A stretch of 36,018 bases of DNA from positions 1 through 36,018 of the forward strand of contig CANRJB010000019.1 in the NCBI GenBank assembly GCA_947630845.1. Direction: 5' to 3'. The DNA comes from an uncultured Clostridia bacterium (lineage in GTDB: Bacteria; Bacillota; Clostridia; Oscillospirales; Ruminococcaceae). The notes under the pieces are model-generated. The model was not told the DNA's origin, searched no databases, and saw only the letters and a list, made by a program, of their open reading frames with translations. Shown piece after piece: positions 24,494 to 32,639 of the stretch; position 1 is the stretch's first letter, and every line of letters begins with the position of its first letter. The position numbers and the translations under genes were made by a program.

Positions 24494-24955
24494 ATGAAAG
24501 TATTAGAAGGTATGTATGAAGGGAAGGGTCTGCACATTGCGGTCGTTGCAAGCAGATTCAATGAATTTATCGTCACCAAGCTTATTGGTGGTGCGCAGGA
24601 TTGTCTGGTGCGGCATGGTGTAGAAGAGGATGACATCACGCTGGCATGGGTGCCGGGTGCATTTGAGATCCCGATGGTAGCAAAGAAACTGGCAAAGTCG
24701 GGAAAGTTTGATGCAGTCATCTGCGTGGGTGCGGTCATCCGGGGTGCAACAAGTCACTATGACTATGTATGTGCCGAGGTGTCGAAAGGCATTGCAAGCG
24801 TATCATTGGAAACGGGTGTGCCGGTGATGTTCGGCATCCTCACCACAGATACCATCGAACAGGCGATCGAACGTGCTGGTACAAAGGCAGGCAACAAGGG
24901 TTATGACTGCGCACTTGGCGCACTGGAGCTGGTTTCGCTCCTGAAAAACGCATGA
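24494..24955 (+). CDS. ribH: Lumazine synthase (riboflavin synthase beta chain)
   Basis: A 153-residue enzyme that makes 6,7-dimethyl-8-ribityllumazine and typically forms 60-subunit shells. Motifs are [42 protein letters not shown] and [16 protein letters not shown]. The ATG at 24494 is preferred over the GTG at 24485 because AAGGAG (24480-24485) has proper spacing to it. Its stop overlaps the start of the HAD gene (ATGA), so the two are translationally coupled. Confidence 0.97.
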   Translation: MKVLEGMYEGKGLHIAVVASRFNEFIVTKLIGGAQDCLVRHGVEEDDITLAWVPGAFEIPMVAKKLAKSGKFDAVICVGAVIRGATSHYDYVCAEVSKGIASVSLETGVPVMFGILTTDTIEQAIERAGTKAGNKGYDCALGALELVSLLKNA

Positions 24956-25737
24956 AGATCATGTTCTTTGACATTGACGGCACGCTGATGGAGGATTCCT
25001 CCTCTCATTACATGCCGGAGAGCACGCCTCTTGCCCTACAGAAAGCAAGGCGAGCCGGGCACTTGCTCTATGTCAACACAGGCAGACCGTTATGCAATGT
25101 GGATGAAGATGTGCGGTGTCTGGGGTTTGACGGATATATCTGCGGCTGTGGGACATATATCGAATGCGACGGCAAAGAGCTGTTCTACTATCCGAATCCG
25201 AAGACATTATGCATGGAGATGGTACAGCTCATCCGGGAGACAGGCTGTTCGCCATTGTTTGAACATAGGGATGCTTTTTTCTTTGATCCGCAGGCAAGGG
25301 AACTGCCTTTTATCACTATGTTGCGGCAGACTTTCCGGATGCAGGAAAAGAACATCTGGCGCAGCACGGATGACCCGGATTTCCGGTTTGACAAATTCGT
25401 CATTGCCTATGACGGGCAGTCGGATATGGACACGTTCCGGAAGGGAATCGCACCGCACTTTACATTCATTGACAGGGGAGAGGGCTTTGCGGAGCTTGTC
25501 CCGGCGGCATGTTCCAAAAAGACGGGCATGGATTTTGTCCTGCAATATCACCATCTGGACAAGGCGGATGCCTATGCTATCGGGGACAGCCTGAACGACC
25601 TGCCAATGTTTGAGGGTGCGGGGACATCCATTGCCATGGGGAATGGGGAAAAGCTCATTCCCTATGCGGACTATGTGACTGCCGACCTCTGGCATGACGG
25701 AGTGTATCAGGCGATGGAATATTTTGGATTTTTCTGA
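24952..25737 (+). CDS. HAD (Cof-type) phosphatase, candidate riboflavin-pathway phosphatase
   Basis: A 261-residue HAD hydrolase with motif I FFDIDGTL (nucleophile Asp8), motif II NTGRP, motif III Lys in ACSKKTG and motif [16 protein letters not shown]. The large type IIB cap sits between motifs II and III. It overlaps ribH by 4 bases. The riboflavin pathway needs a phosphatase for the ribitylaminouracil 5'-phosphate, a role filled by promiscuous HAD enzymes in other bacteria (YcsE, YwtE and YitU in Bacillus; YigB and YbjI in E. coli). Its location makes that role likely here, but substrate choice is an inference. Confidence 0.9.
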   Translation: MKIMFFDIDGTLMEDSSSHYMPESTPLALQKARRAGHLLYVNTGRPLCNVDEDVRCLGFDGYICGCGTYIECDGKELFYYPNPKTLCMEMVQLIRETGCSPLFEHRDAFFFDPQARELPFITMLRQTFRMQEKNIWRSTDDPDFRFDKFVIAYDGQSDMDTFRKGIAPHFTFIDRGEGFAELVPAACSKKTGMDFVLQYHHLDKADAYAIGDSLNDLPMFEGAGTSIAMGNGEKLIPYADYVTADLWHDGVYQAMEYFGFF

Positions 25738-25748
25738 AAGGATATACT

Positions 25749-27725
25749 ATGGCAAAAAAGAAAGATTACGGCAATGACAGCATCACGATGCTGAAAGGTC
25801 CCGACAGGGTGCGCAAGCGTCCGGGGGTTATTTTCGGTTCGGACGGACCGGATGGGTGTGCCCATTCGATTTTTGAGATTATTTCCAATTCCATTGATGA
25901 AGCTCGTTCCGGCTATGGGGACAAGATCATCATCACACGGTGGAATGACGGCACAATTGAGGTGGAGGACTTCGGACGGGGCTGCCCTGTGGATTTCAAC
26001 AAGGCAGAAAATCGCTATAACTGGGAGCTTGTCTATTGTGAGCTATATGCCGGAGGAAAATTTGATGAGGCATCTGACTATGACTATTCACTCGGTCTGA
26101 ACGGGTTGGGACTGTGTGCAACGCAGTGTGCTTCGGAATTTATGGATGTAACAGTACGGCGTGACGGCTATGAATATAGTCTGCATTTTGAGAAAGGTTT
26201 CAACATCGGTGGTCTGCAAAAAAAGACCTACAAGAAAAAACAGACCGGGACGATAACACGCTGGAAACCCGATTTAGAGGTGTTTACAGATATCCATATC
26301 CCGGAGGAATTTTTTCATGACACACTCCGTCGGCAGGCAGTTGTCAATCCGAATCTGCTGTTTATCTACCGTTCCCAACAGGCGGATGGGAGTTTTCTGG
26401 ATAAGGAATATTACTATGAAAACGGCATTTCCGACTATGTACAGGAGCTTACCGGCGACAAAATGCTGACATCCATCCAGACATGGAAAGCAGAGAGAAC
26501 CGGGCGTGACCGTGCAGATAAGCCGGATTACAAGGTACGTCTGAATGTGGCACTGACTTTCTCCAATCAGATCAATCTGTTGGAGTATTATCATAACTCT
26601 TCTTTCTTGGAGCATGGCGGCGCACCGGACAAAGCAGTGAAGAATGCGTTTCTTTCCCAGATCAACAGCTTCCTGAAAAATAACAACAAGCTTCAGAAGA
26701 ATGAATCTGCTGCCAATTTCGATGATATCCGGGATTGCCTTGTTCTGGTGTCTTCCTCTTTCTCCACGCAGACTTCCTATGAGAACCAGACCAAAAAAGC
26801 CATCAACAACAAATTCATACAGGAAGCCATGACAGACTTCCTGAAACATCAGCTTGAGGTGTATTTCATTGAAAATCCTGACGAAGCCAATAAAATCGCC
26901 GAACAGGTACTCATTAACAAGCGCAGCCGTGAAAATGCGGAAAAAATCCGTCTGAACACCAAAAAGAAGCTGACTGGCAACATTGATCTTGCCAACATGG
27001 TGGAAAAATTTGTGGACTGCCGGACGAAGGACATTTCACGCCGTGAGGTCTACATCGTGGAGGGTGACTCTGCATTGGGAGCTGTCAAGCTTGCGAGGGA
27101 TGCGGAGTTTCAGGCGGTCATTCCAGTACGGGGCAAGATACTCAATTGCCTGAAAGCCGACTATCCACGTATCTTCAAGAGCGATATCATCACCGATCTG
27201 CTGAAAGTCCTCGGCTGTGGTGTAGAGGTCAATCTTAAAAACACCGGTAACATCCCGAAATTCAGCATTGACAATCTGCGTTGGAATAAGATCATTATCT
27301 GCACCGATGCCGATGTGGACGGTTTCCAGATCCGCACGCTTATCCTGACCATGCTTTACCGCCTGACACCAACGCTCATCCGGAATGGCTATGTCTATAT
27401 TGCCGAATCACCGCTCTATGAGATCAACACAAAGGCAAAGACTTATTTTGCTTATTCGGAAAAGGAACGTGCTGACATCCTCAAAAAAATCGGCAGCACA
27501 AAATTCACCATCCAGCGTTCCAAGGGTCTTGGTGAAAACGAGCCGGAAATGATGTCCCTCACGACCATGAACCCCGATACAAGGCGGCTTATCAAGGTCA
27601 TGCCGTCCGATGCAGAGCAGATGGGATATATGTTCAATTTGCTGCTCGGCGATGATTTACAGGGACGGAAGGACTATATTGCACAGTATGGCGGAGATTA
27701 TATTGAACTGGTGGATGTATCCTGA
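25749..27725 (+). CDS. Divergent GyrB/ParE-type topoisomerase subunit
   Basis: A 658-residue type IIA topoisomerase ATPase subunit. The GHKL domain keeps FEIISNSIDEA (Glu43 and Asn47 positions), VEDFGRGCPV and GLNGLG (usual form GLHGVG). The TOPRIM domain has EGDSA (438-442), PVRGKILN and DADVDGFQIRTL (520-531); the Phe-Gln replaces the usual Ala/Ser-His. QRSKGLGE (589-596) is present. It is therefore likely active but clearly diverged from housekeeping gyrase. It starts 11 bases after the HAD gene with AAAGGAT upstream, so it is read as part of the rib transcript. No GyrA/ParC partner follows. It could be a true ParE whose partner lies elsewhere or a specialised paralog. Confidence 0.9.
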   Translation: MAKKKDYGNDSITMLKGPDRVRKRPGVIFGSDGPDGCAHSIFEIISNSIDEARSGYGDKIIITRWNDGTIEVEDFGRGCPVDFNKAENRYNWELVYCELYAGGKFDEASDYDYSLGLNGLGLCATQCASEFMDVTVRRDGYEYSLHFEKGFNIGGLQKKTYKKKQTGTITRWKPDLEVFTDIHIPEEFFHDTLRRQAVVNPNLLFIYRSQQADGSFLDKEYYYENGISDYVQELTGDKMLTSIQTWKAERTGRDRADKPDYKVRLNVALTFSNQINLLEYYHNSSFLEHGGAPDKAVKNAFLSQINSFLKNNNKLQKNESAANFDDIRDCLVLVSSSFSTQTSYENQTKKAINNKFIQEAMTDFLKHQLEVYFIENPDEANKIAEQVLINKRSRENAEKIRLNTKKKLTGNIDLANMVEKFVDCRTKDISRREVYIVEGDSALGAVKLARDAEFQAVIPVRGKILNCLKADYPRIFKSDIITDLLKVLGCGVEVNLKNTGNIPKFSIDNLRWNKIIICTDADVDGFQIRTLILTMLYRLTPTLIRNGYVYIAESPLYEINTKAKTYFAYSEKERADILKKIGSTKFTIQRSKGLGENEPEMMSLTTMNPDTRRLIKVMPSDAEQMGYMFNLLLGDDLQGRKDYIAQYGGDYIELVDVS

Positions 27726-27776
27726 GCGGCTTTTATGAATTTGACAAATTGTTCAAACATCGTCCAAATATTTGTG

Positions 27777-27805
27777 TTTACTTTTTCATATTATTTCTGT
27801 AAACT
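27777..27805 (+). promoter_or_regulatory. Possible promoter of the transglutaminase/peptide operon
   Basis: TTTACT (27777-27782), 17 bases, TAAACT (27800-27805), about 46 bases before the start. A TTGACA at 27741-27746 has no good -10 at the right distance. The site is weaker than the others in this window. Confidence 0.4.
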
Positions 27806-27851
27806 AAGAGTATAGGATTTTGTCCGATCACAGGAAAGGAATGGTGCAAGT

Positions 27852-30800
27852 ATGAGAATGAAAAAGATCATTGCTTCCCTGCTTGCTGTATCACTTGCCT
27901 TCTCAGAGGCTGCAACAGGTGCTGCATTACAGGCAACAACTATGCAGACGTTTGCGGCAGATACTGCTGCTTCGGAGGATGGATATTTTTATGCACAGCT
28001 CAAGCCGGAAGCAAAGGTGTTTTACGATGCCATGGTGCAGATGGATGTGGAAGGACTGTTCAAAACCGGCAACGGTGAGCTTGACCTGACAGCGGCAGGA
28101 TATCTGACACAGGAGGAAGCTGCCGGATATGCAGAGAGCGGTACGTATGTGCTGAATCTGTTCGGTGCGGCAAGGGATGCGTTTTCGTATGATCATAATG
28201 ATTTGTTCTATGTAGACTTTTCGAGTCTGTCAGTGCGTGCGACTTCCGGACAGGATGGGTATCATATCTACCTCGGAACAGGCAGGCGTGATAATTATTA
28301 CATGGAGGGATTCACGAGTGCTGAGCAGGTGGACAGCTATGTGTCTGCCTATGAGAGTGCAGTGAAAGAAATTGCTGCCGGTGCGCTTGCAGCTGAGCCG
28401 GAAGAGGGCGAAAGTGCCGCTGTGGCACAGGTTCGCTATGCACATAACTACATTATCAATCACACTTCTTACCGTCTGGAGGATCGGTGCAAGGAGGAAA
28501 ATCTTGGATTTATCCGTACAGCATATGGTTCTCTGGTGGCAGGTGAAGCGGTCTGCGAAGGCTATTCGAGGGCATTTAAGGCAGTTATGGATGAGCTGGG
28601 GATTCCGTGTGTACTGGTGAACGGTATCTATCAGCACGAGGATGTCCCGGAACTGCACATGTGGACGATGGTAGAGATCGACGGCGAATGGTATGGCGTA
28701 GATGCGACCATGGATGATCCCATTACCCAGAATGAGTCCGTTGATGGCGTGGATGGTGCTGAAAATGAAGATCTGCTTTTGGTCGGCGATGACATCCTGA
28801 GTCGGCATCACCAGCCGAGCGGTGTGCTTTCGGAAGCAAACTATGAGTTTTGTTATCCGGTCGCAGAATTTGACAGTTATGGTGTCGAGACGCAGATGAA
28901 TGAAGACGGTCTTGTAGTACAGTACAAGGCAGACTCCGAGATGGAGGGCATTCCGGCAGGAGACTTCATTGTCAGCTATCATGGTATGGGTTATGCAAAA
29001 GCTGCGGAGCAGGGCAAATATATTATAGTTCGTTTTGTCAATGAGTACGAGAATGGTGAGATCGTGGACAGTGGCTGGTGTTATATTGAGCCGCAGTATT
29101 ACCCGGGCATAGTGGACACCGATACAGCCCTCACCCTGACATTGGCGTCTGTGCAGAATGTACAGTTTGCGGTGACAGATATTCCACCGAAAATGAATGA
29201 AAATGGCTACCCCGATCTGCTGTTTGACGAAGAGCCTGTCATGCTTGCGCAGAGCAATGTGATCCACAACGAGAACGGCTACTACATGCCAGCTCCCTAT
29301 GCACGCTATTTGTCTCCGAGAAATTCAGGTTCTATGATGATCGAGCAGGGGAAACGTCATGTGACAGCGACCTATGATGAAGTGCTTGTTCCGGTAGAGG
29401 GCGAGGATTTCACTGTGGAGATGACGTGTTCTACTCAGTCAGGTAAAACACACAGCGTATTTGAGAACATAGAGTGGGACGGCGAGTCAACAATTTCTTT
29501 TGACTTTGCGCCCAGTGACCAGTGGGCAGATGACAGAGCAAGCTATACCTTCACTGTCAAGGGTCTTGTCAGCGCACGCAGCGGCAAAGCACCTGACCCT
29601 GTCACTTATACTGCAAGATTCAACAGCTATACTTGTGCCTATCGTTCACAGGGTTACTACTGGAATCTTTTTGCACAGCCGACATTGATCGACAACAGCG
29701 ATATTTCCATCAGTGACTGGCAGACATCTGACGGTTCCACTGTCTCCGATAAGCTGACTGACAGAATGGTGCTTGTTGCGACCTCTCCAAGTCATGCACA
29801 GACAGATACCATGAATGAGCTGATTGAAAAAGAATCTGCTGAGCCTGTACTCAGCAGCCAGACTTTCAACATTGACATCACCATCTGCAATAAGAAATTC
29901 ATCAGCACAGGTGATGGCGTGCGGCTTTCGCTTGGTTTCCCAGAGGGCTATGGTCCGGAGGATGAAGGCGTGACTTTCAAGGTTTATCACTTCATTCAGG
30001 ATGCTGATGGCAATATTACCGGCACAGAGGAGATTCCTTGCACCATCACAAAGTATGGTCTGGTCGTACTCTGCAAGTCGTTCAGCCCATATGCAGTGGT
30101 TGCAGTTGAGGATGATGGCACAGCATCGGCACAGAAGTCCGTGATCGCAACCGGAACAGCCGGCGGTACAGTGACCGGCACAGAGAGTATAGCTACTCTT
30201 GCGGAAGGGGATAGCACCACACTGTCTGTCAAGGCAGATGAGGGATATGTGATCGAGTCCATATCTGTAGGCGGTTCGTATGTGGACATTACTGACCAGA
30301 ATGCAATGGAGCTTACGATCGGTTATGATGAGATCACAGGTGATTCCTGTATTGTAGATGTGAAGTTTGCGGCAGAAGCTGTGATTGAAAAAGAAGCAGA
30401 ACGTGGAGAAACAGCTGTACAGATAGATTCTGAGGCTGAGAAAGAGAAGATTCCGGATATTACACCTGAGGAAACTACCACAACATCGGAAGCAACTACG
30501 ACTACACCTGAGGAAACTACCACAACATCAGAAGCAACTACGACTACATCTGAGGTAACAACCACGACTGCACCTGAGGAAACCACAACTACACCTGTAG
30601 AAACGACAGAGACTACCACGGCTACCGAGTCAACTACCAGTGTGACTGTCATTCCGGGTGATGAAAATCAGGCGGCACAGGTACAGGTCGTTCAGCCTGA
30701 TGGACAGACTGATGTGTACCTGCTTTATGCAATTGATTCTCTGAATTATGCAAAGGTAGGTTATACCATCCACTGTGGCGAGCAGTCGGCTGTCTGGGAT

Positions 30801-31022
30801 TCGGATACGGTTTATGAGGCTGTTGTTATCGAAGGGAAAACCTATACGGCAGAAGAATTTGGCGGCAAGTATCTGGTTGCATTGGAAGTTTCCGATATGC
30901 CGGAAGATGCAGCAAGAAAAGCTGTTGCTGTTCCCAAGCTTCGCAGGACAGAAAAGCTGACTGCTGAACTGCCGAAAAAAACGGTTCTGACACCCGATGG
31001 ATCAAAGGAGGAGATCGTATGA
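27852..31022 (+). CDS. Exported transglutaminase-like protein with Thr-rich linker
   Basis: A 1056-residue exported protein. It has an N-terminal signal peptide (MRMKKIIASLLAVSLAF, cleavage near residue 35). A transglutaminase-like cysteine peptidase domain has Cys235 (GEAVCEGYSRAF), His269 (LHMWTMVEIDGEWYGVDAT) and Asp284, in the order of the PF01841-type triad. Strand-rich domains follow, one at about 762-840 resembling a divergent InlB B-repeat (GGTVTGTESIATLAEGDS, then DEGYVIESISVGG). Next is a Thr/Glu linker at about 870-932 and a final small domain. There is no LPXTG anchor or dockerin, so attachment is unclear. The stop (TGA) overlaps the ATG of the peptide gene. It could cut or crosslink surface proteins or the peptide; no substrate is proven. 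Confidence 0.88.
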   Translation: MRMKKIIASLLAVSLAFSEAATGAALQATTMQTFAADTAASEDGYFYAQLKPEAKVFYDAMVQMDVEGLFKTGNGELDLTAAGYLTQEEAAGYAESGTYVLNLFGAARDAFSYDHNDLFYVDFSSLSVRATSGQDGYHIYLGTGRRDNYYMEGFTSAEQVDSYVSAYESAVKEIAAGALAAEPEEGESAAVAQVRYAHNYIINHTSYRLEDRCKEENLGFIRTAYGSLVAGEAVCEGYSRAFKAVMDELGIPCVLVNGIYQHEDVPELHMWTMVEIDGEWYGVDATMDDPITQNESVDGVDGAENEDLLLVGDDILSRHHQPSGVLSEANYEFCYPVAEFDSYGVETQMNEDGLVVQYKADSEMEGIPAGDFIVSYHGMGYAKAAEQGKYIIVRFVNEYENGEIVDSGWCYIEPQYYPGIVDTDTALTLTLASVQNVQFAVTDIPPKMNENGYPDLLFDEEPVMLAQSNVIHNENGYYMPAPYARYLSPRNSGSMMIEQGKRHVTATYDEVLVPVEGEDFTVEMTCSTQSGKTHSVFENIEWDGESTISFDFAPSDQWADDRASYTFTVKGLVSARSGKAPDPVTYTARFNSYTCAYRSQGYYWNLFAQPTLIDNSDISISDWQTSDGSTVSDKLTDRMVLVATSPSHAQTDTMNELIEKESAEPVLSSQTFNIDITICNKKFISTGDGVRLSLGFPEGYGPEDEGVTFKVYHFIQDADGNITGTEEIPCTITKYGLVVLCKSFSPYAVVAVEDDGTASAQKSVIATGTAGGTVTGTESIATLAEGDSTTLSVKADEGYVIESISVGGSYVDITDQNAMELTIGYDEITGDSCIVDVKFAAEAVIEKEAERGETAVQIDSEAEKEKIPDITPEETTTTSEATTTTPEETTTTSEATTTTSEVTTTTAPEETTTTPVETTETTTATESTTSVTVIPGDENQAAQVQVVQPDGQTDVYLLYAIDSLNYAKVGYTIHCGEQSAVWDSDTVYEAVVIEGKTYTAEEFGGKYLVALEVSDMPEDAARKAVAVPKLRRTEKLTAELPKKTVLTPDGSKEEIV
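30465..30548 (+). repeat. Two tandem 42-bp units in the Thr-rich linker
   Basis: Two adjacent 42-bp units (30465-30506 and 30507-30548), 14 codons each, differ at one base (TCGGAA versus TCAGAA). They encode PEETTTTSEATTTT. A shorter degenerate third unit follows. In-frame gain or loss of units would change linker length without a frameshift. Confidence 0.85.
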
Positions 31023-31171
31023 AAAAGGAAATCTATACTGCCCCCACAATGGAGGTCTGCCTCTTTGAATCAGAGGATGTGATCACGACAAGTGGTGTTG
31101 AACCGACATCTCTCAAAAACGGTGGAACTGGTATCCCGGAAGAACTGAGCTATTCTGAGCTTTTTAAGTGA
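31019..31171 (+). CDS. Candidate RiPP precursor peptide
   Basis: A 50-residue peptide starting MKKEIYTAPTMEVCLFESED, continuing VITTSGVEPTSLKNGG and ending ELSYSELFK. The start overlaps the transglutaminase-like stop (ATGA) and follows AAAGGAGG, a strong ribosome site. Residues 6-11 (YTAPTM) match the YxxPxL leader motif that lasso-peptide RRE proteins bind, with Met for Leu, and T24-S25-G26 matches the TxG cleavage site. The implied core is 25 residues from G26. It has no Asp/Glu at core positions 7-9, so a lasso ring is not expected, but Ser31, Ser44 and Ser46 are possible targets for the kinase next door. Precursor status is inferred from size, leader and neighbours. Confidence 0.75.
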   Translation: MKKEIYTAPTMEVCLFESEDVITTSGVEPTSLKNGGTGIPEELSYSELFK

Positions 31172-31175
31172 ATTA

Positions 31176-31208
31176 CAGGGCAGCGGGGCGATTGCTCCGC
31201 TGTTCTGT
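31176..31208 (+). terminator. Hairpin between peptide gene and kinase gene
   Basis: CAGCGGGGC, loop GATT, GCTCCGCTG (31181-31202), extended by ACAG/CTGT outside. There is only a weak T run after it, so it is probably a partial terminator or an RNA-stabilising end. Such a hairpin would let the peptide be made in excess over the enzymes, as in many RiPP operons. Confidence 0.55.
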
Positions 31209-31221
31209 GTTGAGGTGTTGT

Positions 31222-31974
31222 ATGACTGAAACATATAGAATTGCAGACAGAAATATCCGGATCACATCACTGTATGAAGAAGTGCATGTGATGTGTGGGG
31301 AGTATCAGACAGATGATTCCCCGGAGATCCGGGTTCGCATCTGTCAGGAAGACATCGACTATGAACGGAATAAGTCCCGTGCGGAAGATCTGAAAGAGGG
31401 TATTCCAGTCCGGGAATTTCCGGACAGCTATCTGGAAACGCTTGCAGTTTACCGGAAGATAGCAGACAGTATGGCGGATGAGGATACTTTGCTTTTTCAT
31501 GGCTCTGTCATTGCAGTGGATGGGGAAGGATATCTTTTCACTGCAAAGAGCGGCACAGGAAAGTCCACGCATACCCGGTTGTGGCGTGAACGATTCGGGG
31601 AACGTGCAGTAATGGTGAATGATGACAAACCCCTGTTGAAAATCACTGACAAAGGGGTGATTGCATATGGTACGCCGTGGGATGGAAAGCACAGATTAAG
31701 CAGCAACATAGCAGTCCCATTGAAGGGAATTTGCATTCTGACAAGAGCAGAGAAGAACAGTATCACATCCATCACAAAGACGGAGGCTTATCCGATGCTG
31801 CTCCAACAGACGCACCGTCCGCAGGAGACGGCACAACTGGCAAAGGTGTTGATAATACTTGACAGACTGGCGGCAAATGTACCGCTGTACCGACTTGGAT
31901 GCAATATGGATCCCGAAGCGGCAGACATCGCTTATCAGGGAATGAAAGGAGTTTCACATGAAACTAAAATCTGA
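31222..31974 (+). CDS. HPr-kinase-like peptide kinase
   Basis: A 250-residue protein of the HPrK/P-like kinase fold. It has Walker A AKSGTGKST (108-116), FHGSVIAVDGEGYLF just before it, VNDDKPLL (132-139) with the acidic pair, and GTPWDGKHRLS (150-160). The N-terminal HPrK receptor domain and the HPr signature are lacking, so it is not the carbon-catabolite regulator. Proteins of this type in lasso clusters (PadeK, ThcoK) phosphorylate a Ser of the precursor. The start at 31222 has TTGAGGTG upstream; the frame is open from 31168, but that lacks support. Its last 17 bases overlap the PqqD-like gene. Confidence 0.85.
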   Translation: MTETYRIADRNIRITSLYEEVHVMCGEYQTDDSPEIRVRICQEDIDYERNKSRAEDLKEGIPVREFPDSYLETLAVYRKIADSMADEDTLLFHGSVIAVDGEGYLFTAKSGTGKSTHTRLWRERFGERAVMVNDDKPLLKITDKGVIAYGTPWDGKHRLSSNIAVPLKGICILTRAEKNSITSITKTEAYPMLLQQTHRPQETAQLAKVLIILDRLAANVPLYRLGCNMDPEAADIAYQGMKGVSHETKI

Positions 31975-32215
31975 TTTTATCACACACGAAACCGACGGGG
32001 AGCAGATCATGGTATCTGCCGGCGGCACATTCAGCGGACTTGTCCGCAGTAACCAGACTGCTGCATTTATTGTGGACTGTCTGAAAGCAGAGACGACAAC
32101 GGAAGAGATCGTTGACAAAATGGCAGCAAAATATGATGCGCCGAAAGAGATCATCACTACGGATGTGAATCGGATCATCGGTAAATTGCGTATGATCGGT
32201 GCGTTGGATGAATAG
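31958..32215 (+). CDS. PqqD-like RiPP recognition protein
   Basis: An 85-residue winged-helix protein of the PqqD type, the RRE domain that grips the leader of RiPP precursors. It has the N-terminal strands FITHETDGEQIMVSA and the helices LVRSNQTAAFIVDCLKAETT, TEEIVDKMAAKYDA and DVNRIIGKLRMIGAL. The size matches free-standing PqqD and lasso B1 proteins. AAGGAG precedes the start. It overlaps the end of the kinase gene, and its stop overlaps the next start (ATG within GATGAATAG). In lasso systems B1 works with a B2 protease; here the only protease-like neighbours are the S26-type gene and the exported transglutaminase-like protein. Confidence 0.88.
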   Translation: MKLKSDFITHETDGEQIMVSAGGTFSGLVRSNQTAAFIVDCLKAETTTEEIVDKMAAKYDAPKEIITTDVNRIIGKLRMIGALDE

Positions 32216-32639
32216 GTCTACCTTTGAGGAGGAGATCGCACGGACGGGAAAGCTTATCTATCCCAATGTTGGCGACAGTATGATGCCCCTCATCCGGGAA
32301 AAGCGTGACCTTCTGATGATTGAAAAGGTCAGCGGGAGACTACGAAAATATGATGTACCGCTGTACAAAAGGGATTCAGGGCAGTATGTACTGCACCGCA
32401 TCCTGAAAGTACGTAAAAATGACTATGTCATCTGCGGAGATAATCGGTGGCAGAAAGAGTATGGCATTACGGACAGACACATCATCGGTGTACTGACAGG
32501 TATTATCCGGGACGGAAAGACCATTTCCGTGACGGACTGGAAATACAAATGCTATGTACATTTATGGTGTGATTTCTTTTATATCAGGGCGGCAGTTCTG
32601 CGGCTTGGTTTCTTTCTGAAAAGGCGGAAACGGTCATGA
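32208..32639 (+). CDS. S24/S26 family peptidase (signal-peptidase-like)
   Basis: A 143-residue protein with the serine nucleophile in NVGDSMMPLI (Ser24), then VLHRILKV (His63) and ICGDN (Asp78). A His in the LHRI box, where bacterial Lep has Lys, matches the S26B type (SipW and ER signal peptidase). A hydrophobic stretch near the C-terminus (about 108-137) may anchor it, which differs from the usual N-terminal anchor. The start ATG at 32208 lies inside the PqqD stop region and has no strong ribosome site, so translation is probably coupled; a GTG at 32199 is an alternative. It may remove the leader of the peptide; this is an inference. Confidence 0.8.
   Translation: MNRSTFEEEIARTGKLIYPNVGDSMMPLIREKRDLLMIEKVSGRLRKYDVPLYKRDSGQYVLHRILKVRKNDYVICGDNRWQKEYGITDRHIIGVLTGIIRDGKTISVTDWKYKCYVHLWCDFFYIRAAVLRLGFFLKRRKRS

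Noticed and set aside
31019..31171. Classical lasso peptide precursor
   Set aside because: Leader signals fit, but the core has no Asp/Glu at positions 7-9 after G26 and no asparagine-synthetase-like cyclase is in the window.
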